A stretch of 8,457 nt of DNA from contig JBCCRH010000274.1 in NCBI GenBank assembly GCA_039208045.1, forward strand, positions 1 through 8,457. Direction: 5' to 3'. The notes beneath the pieces were generated by a model. It did not search any database, was not told where the DNA came from, and saw only the letters and a list, made by a program, of their open reading frames with translations. Source of the DNA: JBCCRH01 sp039208045. Lineage in GTDB: Bacteria; Bacteroidota; Bacteroidia; Chitinophagales; Saprospiraceae. Positions 1 through 6,987 of the stretch are shown piece after piece. A program made the translations under genes and the position numbers. Position 1 is the stretch's first letter; every line of letters starts with the position of its first letter.

Positions 1-2296
1 TCTGATTACTAGAAGAAGTTATGCCATCATTAGCATACAATTGTGCAATAGGGTTGAATCCATTAAATCCAGCAATAAGTACATCAGGAAAATTATCTCC
101 ATTAAGATCTGAAATCCCTATCGAACTACCATTAACGCCTTCAAAAGGGGTATCTTCTATTCTAGTAAAAACGCCTGTTCCATCATTAAGGTATAAATCT
201 GCGACTCTATTGAACGGAATCGTCCCTGCCAGAAGTATATCAGGATCATCATCGTTATCAATATCCGTAAAAACGCCTTCACCCAAATAAAGAGGCGGGA
301 AAGGTGTATTTTCTATCTCTGTAAATGCTCCAAGTCCATTATTCCTATATAACTGTGAGACAGAAGTAAAACCTCTCCTTCCATTCAATAAAAGATCCTG
401 ATCACCATCTCCGTCGATATCAGCAAAGGCTACTGAGCCCAAATAAACACTTGGAAAAGGGCTACTCAATACAGAAGGGAATACTCCTATTCCATTGTTA
501 AAATATAATGCAGAGGTGGATATTCCTTGGCTATTTATCCCAGTAATCATGATGTCCTGATCATTATCCCCATCGACATCAGCAAAAGCAACTGCACTAG
601 CGACTACCCCTGGAAGATTTGTAAAAGGTAATGCTGTAAAATTGCCTTCTCCATCATTAATATACAATTCAGTAATACGATTAGATGTGTTACTCTCCCC
701 AGTTATTAAAACATCAAGGTAGTTATCTCCATTGAAATCTTGAAAATCAACAGTACCATCTGTGACCGCTTCAAAAGGTATATCTTCAACTTCCGTAAAA
801 TCGCCTTCACCCCCATTTTTATATAATTTCGTTACATAACTACTTGGAAGTGTATCCTTTTGTCCAATAATCAATATATCTTGATCTCCATCACCATCTA
901 TATCTCCAAAGGCTACATCACTAAACTCAACACCATCAAATGGAGTGTCAACACGTTCAGAAAATATCCCATTACCATTATTAAGGTACAACTTAGCTAT
1001 TGGGCTATCTTCTTTATCTCTTCCAGTAATAACTAAATCTTGATCGTTGTCCCCATCCACATCTGAGAAAGTGATTGAACCAAAATAAATGCCTTCTAAG
1101 ACACCTATTTTAATGAATTTTCCCGAGCCTACATTGGTATATAAATTCGTTGTTGAATTAAAATCTTTATCTAATCCCGTTATTAATATATCAGTATTGT
1201 TATCACTGTTAACATCCGCAAAAACGACAGTTCCTAAATTTACATCTACCAGTGGGGATTCCAATACTTCCGTAAAAGCCCCCTCTCCATCATTAACATA
1301 TAACTTAGTGACACTACTTCCCATAACGAAAGAAGGCGAACCTGTAATGATCAAGTCGTAGTCATTGTCCCCATCAATATCTCCAAAGCCTACATCACCA
1401 CTTCTTACCGGCTCCAAATCTGTATCTATTACCTCCGTAAAGGTACCAGAGCCATTATTGGAGTATAACTTAGCAATCCGATCTCCAGAATTATTTAATC
1501 CTGTAATGAGTACATCTTGATCATTATCTCTATCAATATCTGCAAAAGCAATAGATCCTAGTCGTACAGGTTCAAAAGGAGCATTGATTACCTCTGTAAA
1601 TACGCCATTACCATCATTGATATATAATTTTGAGTGCTGGGTACTTGTCATGTCTTGCCCTGTAATGAGCACATCTTGATCATTATCTCCATCTACATCT
1701 GCGAAGGCAATAGAGTTTTCTTTCACTCCAACAAAGGGGGTCTCAGTACTTTCCACAAAATTCCCGAGGCCGTCATTCAAATACAGCTTAGAAATTGTCC
1801 CTGATGAACCATTTCCAGATAGTAAAATATCGATATCATCATCACCGTCTATATCTGCGGAAGCAATAGCACTATCCGTAACAGGTTCAAAAGGGGTATC
1901 AAATATTTCCGTGAAATTTCCTGTTCCATCATTAACATAAAGTTTAGAAATATTAGATGTAGTACTACTTTGACCACTGATTAATACATCTGGGTCATCA
2001 TCCCCATCCATATCAAAGAATTCAATCGCACAAAAATAGACAGCTTCAAAAGAGGTACCCATAGCTTCAGTAAATCGTCCTTCTCCATCATTTAAATAAA
2101 GCTTAATTGATGGATTAAAAGGAGATAAATTACCAGAAATGAGCACATCTAGATCATTATCCCCATCTACATCTGCGAAAGCAGTAGCTCCTTCTCTGAT
2201 ATTTGTAAATGGAGCTGGCCTTAGAATTTCTGTGAAGGTTTGACCCATCAAACAGGGAGTAAAAAAAATTAATAACAATGATAATTTAAAATTCAT
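1..2296 (-). CDS. Secreted FG-GAP/VCBS repeat protein, C-terminus cut off by window edge
   Basis: The minus-strand frame is open from ATG at 2296 to the left edge, 765 codons with no stop, so the gene continues outside. The N-terminus looks like a Sec signal peptide: Lys4, a hydrophobic core LSLLLIFF, and likely cleavage after Gly18 (LMG|QTF). There is no proper lipobox around Cys15. From residue 37 the protein consists of 14 tandem units of about 53 residues. Each has a calcium-loop-like DxDGDxDxD motif, then a strand such as VLITG, then LYLNDG and a phenylalanine strand (GxFTEV). This is the FG-GAP/VCBS pattern, which in known families forms beta-propeller blades. The product is probably exported or surface-located; its function (adhesion, binding, carbohydrate-related) cannot be read from the repeats. 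In Bacteroidota such proteins often end in a type IX secretion sorting domain, which would lie outside the window. No Shine-Dalgarno is present and no convincing promoter was found in the 67 nt before the start. The gene is visibly more AT-rich than rpsA and fadD. Confidence 0.5.
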   Translation of the reverse strand, partial: MNFKLSLLLIFFTPCLMGQTFTEILRPAPFTNIREGATAFADVDGDNDLDVLISGNLSPFNPSIKLYLNDGEGRFTEAMGTSFEAVYFCAIEFFDMDGDDDPDVLISGQSSTTSNISKLYVNDGTGNFTEIFDTPFEPVTDSAIASADIDGDDDIDILLSGNGSSGTISKLYLNDGLGNFVESTETPFVGVKENSIAFADVDGDNDQDVLITGQDMTSTQHSKLYINDGNGVFTEVINAPFEPVRLGSIAFADIDRDNDQDVLITGLNNSGDRIAKLYSNNGSGTFTEVIDTDLEPVRSGDVGFGDIDGDNDYDLIITGSPSFVMGSSVTKLYVNDGEGAFTEVLESPLVDVNLGTVVFADVNSDNNTDILITGLDKDFNSTTNLYTNVGSGKFIKIGVLEGIYFGSITFSDVDGDNDQDLVITGRDKEDSPIAKLYLNNGNGIFSERVDTPFDGVEFSDVAFGDIDGDGDQDILIIGQKDTLPSSYVTKLYKNGGEGDFTEVEDIPFEAVTDGTVDFQDFNGDNYLDVLITGESNTSNRITELYINDGEGNFTALPFTNLPGVVASAVAFADVDGDNDQDIMITGINSQGISTSALYFNNGIGVFPSVLSSPFPSVYLGSVAFADIDGDGDQDLLLNGRRGFTSVSQLYRNNGLGAFTEIENTPFPPLYLGEGVFTDIDNDDDPDILLAGTIPFNRVADLYLNDGTGVFTRIEDTPFEGVNGSSIGISDLNGDNFPDVLIAGFNGFNPIAQLYANDGITSSSNQ
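2..2188 (-). repeat. Tandem array of 14 FG-GAP-like coding repeats (about 159 bp period)
   Basis: In translation the units are 52, 53, 52, 53, 53, 55, 51, 53, 55, 53, 53, 52, 52 and at least 42 residues long, in reading order from 2188 downwards. All 14 keep the first, fifth and ninth Asp of the calcium loop and Asp or Asn at the third position. Units 7, 10 and 14 carry Asn at the third position and unit 7 is the most degenerate (DVNSDNNTD). The units have diverged in DNA, but short stretches recur, especially around the GATGTAGATGGGGATAATGA type of sequence. Unit 14 breaks from the pattern after LYANDG. Confidence 0.5.
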
Positions 2297-2363
2297 CAGT
2301 AAATAGTTTAGCGCGTTTAAAAATAATTTCTCTACAAAAAAACGTAAAAAATTAAATCGGGCC

Positions 2364-2402
2364 AAAAAAAAATGTCCCGGCGCCCAAAGGGCTGCCGGGA
2401 CA
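2364..2402 (-). terminator. Rho-independent terminator of rpsA
   Basis: A 9-bp stem (2373-2381 with 2394-2402, TGTCCCGGC/GCCGGGACA) is extended by a second 4-bp stem (2382-2385 with 2389-2392) after a single-base bulge at 2393, closing on a 3-nt loop. Read on the minus strand it is followed at once by nine T residues (2372-2364). The orientation and its place 29 bp after the rpsA stop codon make it the rpsA terminator. It should also insulate the FG-GAP gene downstream from rpsA transcription. No comparable A-rich tract lies on the left arm of the hairpin, so it is effectively one-directional. Confidence 0.5.
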
Positions 2403-2430
2403 ACAAGCTTTTCAAATCGTATAGTATCGT

Positions 2431-4581
2431 TTACTTATCGTCTTCGTCTTTCAACTGCTCTTTCAATTGTGAGAATACATCCAAATCACCAAGTGTAGAT
2501 TTCTCTACATTAGACTGGGTTTTCTTCACGGCAGCACGAGTCTGACGACGTTGTGTGTCACGCTCTGCTCTCACCTTCTCATCTGCCTCACGGCGGATGT
2601 CGTCTAGATAACGCAAGTGAGAAACCAAGATACGCTTATCATCACGGTTGAATTCGATTACTTTTATCGTCAATACTTCTTCTGGATCAGCTACTGTGCC
2701 ATCTTCCTTGCGGATGTGCTTGATTGGCGCAAAGGCCTCCAAACCATATGGCAATTGTACGATAGCTCCTCTATCATCACGACGCAAGATCGTTGCTTCG
2801 TGGTAGGAACCTACTGGGAAGACATTTTCGAAGGTATCCCATGGGTTTTCTTCCAATTGCTTATGACCTAGCGATAGCTTGCGGTTATCTTTATCAATCT
2901 CTAAGATGACGATGTCAATATCCTGCCCAACTTTCGTAAACTCAGATGGGTGGGAGTAACGCTTCGTCCAAGATAAGTCGGAGATGTGTACCATACCACC
3001 GATACCTTCTTCTAGCTCAACGAATACTCCATAAGGCGTCAAGTTCTTCACGCCACCAGAGTGGCGGCTGCCGATTGGGAAGCGCACTTCGATGTCACTC
3101 CAAGGATCTTTGCTAAGCTGCTTGATACTGAGAGACATCTTGCGATCTTCGCGATCGATAGTAACGACCTTTGCTTCGTATTCTTGGTTGAGTCGGAAGT
3201 ATTCTTTGGAGTTGATAGGCTGGTTGCTCCAAGTCACCTCTGATACGTGGATCAAACCTTCTACACCAGGCATGATTTCCAAGAACGCACCATAATCTTC
3301 GATATTCACAATGCGACCTTTCACGGTGGAACCTTCCTTCACCTCTGCATCGAGTACTTCCCATGGGTGTGGCTGCAATTGCTTCAAGCCCAGAGAAATA
3401 CGCTTCTTGTTCTCGTCGAAATCGAGTACCACCACGTTGATCTTCTGGTTGAGTTCCAAAATCTCTGATGGGTGATTGATACGACCCCAAGAAATATCGG
3501 TAATGTACAATAGACCATCGACGCCACCCAAATCTAGGAAAGCACCAAAGTCGGTGATGTTTTTCACCAAACCTTCCAATACCTGACCACGCTCTAAGCT
3601 CGCGATGATTGCTTCACGCTGCTCTGCTAAGTCGCTTTCGATCAATGCCTTATGTGATACCACTGCATTCTTAATGGCTTCATTGATTTTCACGACCTTG
3701 AACTCCATTGTTTTACCAACGTATGAATCGTAGTCGATAATCGGCTTAATATCAATTTGAGAACCAGGTAAGAAGGTTTCTAGTCCACCTGCATCTACAA
3801 TCAAACCACCTTTGGTCTTACTAATGATGGTGCCTTTGATTACAGTACCATTATCGTAAGAGTCCACAATACGCTCCCAAGCGCGCAGCAGCTTAGCTTT
3901 TCTGCGAGAAAGCACCAACTGGCCTCTAGCATCTTCTTGCTGCTCAACATACACATCAATATGATCGCCAATTGTCAAATCTGGTGTATCGCGGAATTCA
4001 GATAAACTCACTAGACCATCTGACTTGTAGTTAATGTCCAATACGACATCGCCATCCTGAATGGAAGTCACTTTACCTGAAACGATTTCGTTTTCTAAGA
4101 CAGAAGTCAAGGTAGACTCATACTGAGTCAAATAGTCTTGAATTTCAGTCTCTGTATAAGGTAGGCTGTTTTTATTACCTGCCCCCCAGTTATAATCATC
4201 ATGTGCGGTTTCTTCTTCTTGGCCAATACCAAAAAGTACTTCATCAGCTACTTCTTCTTCTTCATCGTCAGCTGTAGTTTCACTTGTTGGGTCTGCTGCA
4301 TCAGCTGTTGCTGCCACTGGCTCTTCTGCCTCTGCAACTACTCCGGCTGCTGGCTCCTCCACTGCTGGTTCTTCGGGAGCAGCTGGTGTTTCTTCTGCTT
4401 TAGGCTCCTCCTGAGCAGCTGGTGCCTCTTCTACTTTAGGCTCTTCTTGCGCCACTGGTTCCTCCACTTTGCTCTCCTCTTGAGGGGCTGGTGTAGTTTC
4501 TTCTTGCGCAACTGGTTCCTGTTGTGGTTCCACTGGTTCTTGACCTTCTGTTTCGTCAAGTTTGTTGTTGTCTTCTAACAT
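2431..4581 (-). CDS. rpsA: 30S ribosomal protein S1 (bS1)
   Basis: The 716-residue product is ribosomal protein S1, which binds mRNA on the small subunit and helps load it for initiation. Six S1 (OB-fold) domains lie at about residues 162-228, 245-313, 332-401, 417-489, 503-575 and 589-657. Domains 3-5 are the most canonical, with repeated signatures such as DFGAFLDL, DYGAFLEI and PYGVFVEL, followed by GLIHVSE-type strands and ending in KRISLGLKQL-type strands. E. coli S1 also has six domains but about 557 residues. The excess here is an acidic, proline/alanine-rich N-terminal extension (about residues 1-130) and a charged C-terminal tail (658-716) containing TLGDLDVFSQLKEQL. The ATG at 4581 is chosen because it lies about 55 nt after a good promoter. 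An out-of-frame ATG lies upstream at 4616. No Shine-Dalgarno is present. The gene is followed by a strong terminator, so it appears to be monocistronic. Confidence 0.5.
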   Translation of the reverse strand: MLEDNNKLDETEGQEPVEPQQEPVAQEETTPAPQEESKVEEPVAQEEPKVEEAPAAQEEPKAEETPAAPEEPAVEEPAAGVVAEAEEPVAATADAADPTSETTADDEEEEVADEVLFGIGQEEETAHDDYNWGAGNKNSLPYTETEIQDYLTQYESTLTSVLENEIVSGKVTSIQDGDVVLDINYKSDGLVSLSEFRDTPDLTIGDHIDVYVEQQEDARGQLVLSRRKAKLLRAWERIVDSYDNGTVIKGTIISKTKGGLIVDAGGLETFLPGSQIDIKPIIDYDSYVGKTMEFKVVKINEAIKNAVVSHKALIESDLAEQREAIIASLERGQVLEGLVKNITDFGAFLDLGGVDGLLYITDISWGRINHPSEILELNQKINVVVLDFDENKKRISLGLKQLQPHPWEVLDAEVKEGSTVKGRIVNIEDYGAFLEIMPGVEGLIHVSEVTWSNQPINSKEYFRLNQEYEAKVVTIDREDRKMSLSIKQLSKDPWSDIEVRFPIGSRHSGGVKNLTPYGVFVELEEGIGGMVHISDLSWTKRYSHPSEFTKVGQDIDIVILEIDKDNRKLSLGHKQLEENPWDTFENVFPVGSYHEATILRRDDRGAIVQLPYGLEAFAPIKHIRKEDGTVADPEEVLTIKVIEFNRDDKRILVSHLRYLDDIRREADEKVRAERDTQRRQTRAAVKKTQSNVEKSTLGDLDVFSQLKEQLKDEDDK
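4312..4518 (-). repeat. Degenerate Glu/Pro/Ala repeat in the S1 N-terminal extension
   Basis: Residues 22-90 of S1 repeat an 11-12 residue acidic unit of the type EEPKVEEAPAAQ about five to six times (EESKVEEPVAQ, EEPKVEEAPAAQ, EEPKAEETPAAP, EEPAVEEPAAG). The coding DNA repeats imperfectly with a period of about 33-36 bp. The composition predicts a disordered, strongly negative segment. Repeats of this kind can change copy number between strains. Confidence 0.5.
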
Positions 4582-4616
4582 CTTACTGTTTTAATGTGCT
4601 CACGAAAGGTGAACAT
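4575..4616 (-). other. Possible leader mini-ORF overlapping the rpsA start
   Basis: An ATG at 4616 opens a 13-codon frame (MFTFREHIKTVRC) ending in TAG at 4577-4575. Its last codons overlap the rpsA start in another frame: the ATG at 4581-4579 sits inside AGATGTTAG. This arrangement would allow translational coupling to rpsA. There is no Shine-Dalgarno or codon evidence that it is translated, so it is recorded only as a candidate. Confidence 0.5.
4597..4615 (-). promoter_or_regulatory. Possible hairpin in the rpsA 5' leader
   Basis: On the minus strand TGTTCAC, CTTTC, GTGAGCA can fold into a 7-bp stem (one G-T wobble) with a 5-nt loop, ending 15 nt before the rpsA start codon. It lies within the leader predicted from the -7 element at 4643-4650. 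E. coli rpsA is autoregulated through its leader, so a structured leader is plausible here. The hairpin is short and could be chance. Confidence 0.5.
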
Positions 4617-4642
4617 TTGGTTTACGATTTAAAATTGCGGGG

Positions 4643-4650
4643 CAAAGGTA
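4643..4650 (-). promoter_or_regulatory. Bacteroidota-type -7 promoter element of rpsA
   Basis: TACCTTTG on the minus strand matches the Bacteroidota consensus TAnnTTTG exactly and is followed by CCCCGC. The -33 position (about 4670-4676) reads TCTTTCC, a weak match to TTTG. The start of transcription would fall near 4636, giving a leader of about 55 nt. Confidence 0.5.
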
Positions 4651-4716
4651 CAACTAATTCTAGAGATAAGGAAAGATTTTTCGGATAGAAAAATGAAGCA
4701 AGACCGCACAAACATA

Positions 4717-4747
4717 TTGATACTGTGCTTGTTAAACGTATAATTTG
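4717..4747 (+). promoter_or_regulatory. Probable promoter of fadD
   Basis: A TTG at 4717-4719 and TATAATTTG at 4739-4747 are separated by 19 nt. This resembles the Bacteroidota -33/-7 pair, although the -7 element has one extra base relative to TAnnTTTG. It lies 29 bp before the fadD start codon and points towards it. Confidence 0.5.
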
Positions 4748-4776
4748 TAAATTACGGCTCAAAATTTCAGCAAAAA

Positions 4777-6447
4777 ATGAGTGAACAACGCCCTTGGCTA
4801 AAAAACTACCCTACAGGGATTCCTGCTAATATTAACCCAGACGCTTACCCCACGCTGGTAGCTATGGTAGAAGAAACGTTCAAAAAATACAAGAAAGCAC
4901 CTGCCTTCACGTGCATGGATAAGACCCTCACCTACGAACAAGTGGACAAGTATTCTGCTCAATTTGGGGCGTACTTACAATCCAGAGGACTAGTGGCCGG
5001 CGATAAGATTGCGCTAATGATGCCCAATTTATTGCAGTATCCAATCGCGCTGTTTGGTGCATTACGCGCAGGGCTAATTATTGTGAATACCAACCCCTTG
5101 TACACGCCTCGCGAAATGCATCACCAGTTTACCGATGCAGGAGTGAAAGCGGTCATCATTGCTGAAAATTTTGCGGCTAACCTTCAAAAGATATTAAAGG
5201 ATACCGAAATTAATACGGTTATCCTTACTAGCATAGGTGAGATGTTGGGTTTCCCCAAAAAGTTGATTGTCAATTTTGTGGTGCGCAACATCAAGCGCAT
5301 GGTACCTAAATTCGATATTCCTAATACCGTCAACTTTACTGATGCTTTAGCTCAAGGCAAAAAATTTACGCTAAAGCCCCTGAAAAGCTCTTCTGATGAT
5401 GTTGTGGCCCTTCAATATACAGGAGGTACAACTGGTGTAGCCAAAGGTGCTATGCTGACCAACCGGAACTTGATTGCCAACATGCAGCAGAACTGGGCTT
5501 GGATGGATCCGTTTTTTGAAGAGCAAAAGGAAGTAGCGCTATGTCCATTACCACTCTATCATATCTTTGCTTTTACCGTCAATTGCCTGACGATGATGAA
5601 CATTGGTGCACACTCTGTTCTAATCACCAATCCCCGTGATCTGAATTCACTAATTGGTACGATGAGGAAATATCCCATTACTGTGATGACTGGTGTTAAT
5701 ACCCTCTTCAATGCCTTAGTCAATCATAAGGACTTTAGTTCGCTCGATTTTAGTGCCCTAAAAGTAACAGTAGGAGGAGGAATGGCCGTGCAGCGCCCTG
5801 TCGCTGAGAAGTGGCAAAAAGTAACTGGCTGCTTCCTATGTGAAGGCTATGGTATGACAGAAGCTTCGCCAGTTGTTTCTACCAATCCTTTAGATGGTAC
5901 CGGCCGAATTGGTACCATTGGCATCCCTATCCCTTCTACCGATGTGCGCATTGTGGATGATGCTGGTAGTGTACAAGGGCCTGGAGGCGTTGGAGAAATC
6001 CAAGTGAAAGGGCCCCAAGTGATGAAAGGCTATTTTAACCGCCCAGAAGCTACTGCCAAAACAATTGTAGATGGCTGGCTCAAAACAGGGGATATCGGTA
6101 CGATGAGTGAAGATGGGTTTTTCCGGATCGTCGATCGTAAAAAAGATATGATTCTCGTTTCGGGTTTCAACGTATTTCCTAATGAAGTAGAAGAAGTGGT
6201 GGCAGGCCATCCTAAAGTTTTAGAAGTAGCAGCAGTGGGGGTACCCCATGCGAAATCTGGGGAAGTCGTAAAAATCTTTGTGGTCAAGAAAGATAGCTCG
6301 CTAACCAAGGATGAACTCATCGCCTATTGCCGAGAAAATATGACGGGCTATAAAGTGCCTAAGCAAGTGGAGTTCCGTAAGGAACTTCCTAAGACAAATG
6401 TTGGAAAAATATTGCGCCGCATGCTCCGCGATGAAGCTAAAGCGTAA
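4777..6447 (+). CDS. fadD: Long-chain fatty-acid-CoA ligase (FadD type)
   Basis: The enzyme activates long-chain fatty acids with ATP and CoA to acyl-CoA, through an acyl-adenylate, for beta-oxidation or lipid synthesis. At 556 residues it is close to E. coli FadD (about 561). It shares long stretches with it by eye, for example MMPNLLQYP (81-89), NPLYTPRE (106-113), ITGVNTLFNAL-like 301-314 and RIVDRKKDMILVSGFNV (450-466). The motifs of the ANL superfamily are complete. The nucleotide-binding loop YTGGTTGVAKG is at 214-224, EGYGMTEASP at 356-365 and TGD with Asp439 at 437-439. Arg453 follows, and the C-terminal catalytic lysine is Lys544 in TNVGKILRRML. No signal peptide or membrane segment is seen; FadD family members act in the cytoplasm at the inner membrane. 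The start ATG is preceded by an A-rich stretch without Shine-Dalgarno. The gene is divergent from rpsA and convergent with the next gene, ending 14 bp from its stop. No separate fatty-acid operon is visible. Confidence 0.5.
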   Translation: MSEQRPWLKNYPTGIPANINPDAYPTLVAMVEETFKKYKKAPAFTCMDKTLTYEQVDKYSAQFGAYLQSRGLVAGDKIALMMPNLLQYPIALFGALRAGLIIVNTNPLYTPREMHHQFTDAGVKAVIIAENFAANLQKILKDTEINTVILTSIGEMLGFPKKLIVNFVVRNIKRMVPKFDIPNTVNFTDALAQGKKFTLKPLKSSSDDVVALQYTGGTTGVAKGAMLTNRNLIANMQQNWAWMDPFFEEQKEVALCPLPLYHIFAFTVNCLTMMNIGAHSVLITNPRDLNSLIGTMRKYPITVMTGVNTLFNALVNHKDFSSLDFSALKVTVGGGMAVQRPVAEKWQKVTGCFLCEGYGMTEASPVVSTNPLDGTGRIGTIGIPIPSTDVRIVDDAGSVQGPGGVGEIQVKGPQVMKGYFNRPEATAKTIVDGWLKTGDIGTMSEDGFFRIVDRKKDMILVSGFNVFPNEVEEVVAGHPKVLEVAAVGVPHAKSGEVVKIFVVKKDSSLTKDELIAYCRENMTGYKVPKQVEFRKELPKTNVGKILRRMLRDEAKA

Positions 6448-6461
6448 ATGCGACTACTACC

Positions 6462-6938
6462 TTAGGTCAAGCAGTCAATCAATGTTTTGAGAGAGATGAA
6501 GATGGTAGCTCTCGCTTCTAAAGTCAGTAGCACCTCTTCTTCTTCCTCATCCTCCGCCAAGGCATCCTCTACGAACGCAAGCAAATCCTCTTGCGGGGTA
6601 TCTTCAAAAAATATATCTAGCTTCTTGCGAAAGGAACCTTTTTGCGCATTAAAGATTTCCCAATTTTGTTCTTCTGCTTTCCCAATCTGTTCCTCTGTAA
6701 TGATACGCCATTGATGCGTTGGGTGCTGCTCATTTACGGCATCCCAGATCACGAGGGCCATAAATCGCAGTAAAGCTTCTTCTTCAGCAGTCAATAATTC
6801 AAAGCCCTCTGCAAATAGGTAAGTAAATACGATAGGCTGGATAGTCTTAAAGTCTTCCACTGCATTGGCGTAAGCCAATTCATCAGCCTCTAGCTTTGTA
6901 CTACTTTGCTCGATAATATCCTCTGACACAAACTCCAT
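6462..6938 (-). CDS. Small acidic helical protein of unknown function
   Basis: I do not recognise this 158-residue protein. It is strongly acidic and looks largely alpha-helical, with no signal peptide or membrane span. It has a hydrophobic-rich centre (LLRFMALVIWDAV, about residues 57-69), an aromatic-basic patch (HQWRI), a run of acidic residues (EDEEEEE, about 129-135) and a hydrophobic C-terminus (IFISLKTLIDCLT). The frame could be extended by 10 codons to a TTG at 6968. That codon lies inside the likely -7 promoter element at 6966-6973, so the ATG at 6938 is preferred. No Shine-Dalgarno is present. It lies 49 bp after the OmpA-family gene on the same strand, with no visible terminator between, so some co-transcription is possible. 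Its stop is 14 bp from the fadD stop. Confidence 0.5.
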   Translation of the reverse strand: MEFVSEDIIEQSSTKLEADELAYANAVEDFKTIQPIVFTYLFAEGFELLTAEEEALLRFMALVIWDAVNEQHPTHQWRIITEEQIGKAEEQNWEIFNAQKGSFRKKLDIFFEDTPQEDLLAFVEDALAEDEEEEEVLLTLEARATIFISLKTLIDCLT

Positions 6939-6965
6939 AGACGAATTTAAATTTACACAAGACTG

Positions 6966-6973
6966 CAAAACTA
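6966..6973 (-). promoter_or_regulatory. Bacteroidota-type -7 element before the small acidic gene
   Basis: TAGTTTTG on the minus strand matches TAnnTTTG exactly and is followed by CAG. A TTG at 6991-6989 lies 15 nt upstream, closer than the usual 19-21 nt, so the -33 element is uncertain. The leader to the ATG at 6938 would be about 20 nt. Confidence 0.5.
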
Positions 6974-6987
6974 AACATATATCGCGA

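Noticed and set aside
21..1361. Short plus-strand open frames at 21-290 and 1089-1361
   Set aside because: They lie antisense to the continuous repeat-protein frame, and their Ser/Pro-rich translations are the reverse complement of the DxDGD repeats. They have no start context of their own.
1..2188. CRISPR array, because of the regular short repeated sequences
   Set aside because: The period is about 159 bp, the repeats are imperfect and the whole stretch is one open reading frame encoding protein repeats.
2297..2363. Promoter for the FG-GAP repeat gene
   Set aside because: A TTTTTTTG that could serve as a -33 element is present, but no TAnnTTTG-like -7 element stands at a suitable distance; the sequence is too AT-rich to decide.
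3113..3490. 125-residue minus-strand frame inside rpsA
   Set aside because: It is an out-of-frame shadow of the S1 domains, Arg-rich and without family features, wholly contained in a well-supported gene.
4201..4578. Cys/Phe/Trp-rich plus-strand frame opposite the rpsA start
   Set aside because: It is the antisense of the Glu/Pro/Ala repeat; the hydrophobic look comes from reverse-complemented GAA/GAG codons, not from a membrane protein.
5890..6320. Minus-strand frames opposite the 3' part of fadD
   Set aside because: They overlap conserved FadD motifs completely and show no recognisable protein features.
6448..6480. Possible bidirectional terminator between fadD and the convergent small gene
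   Set aside because: Only a 4-bp GACT/AGTC pairing and a tiny CTT/AAG stem are visible, without a T tract on either strand.
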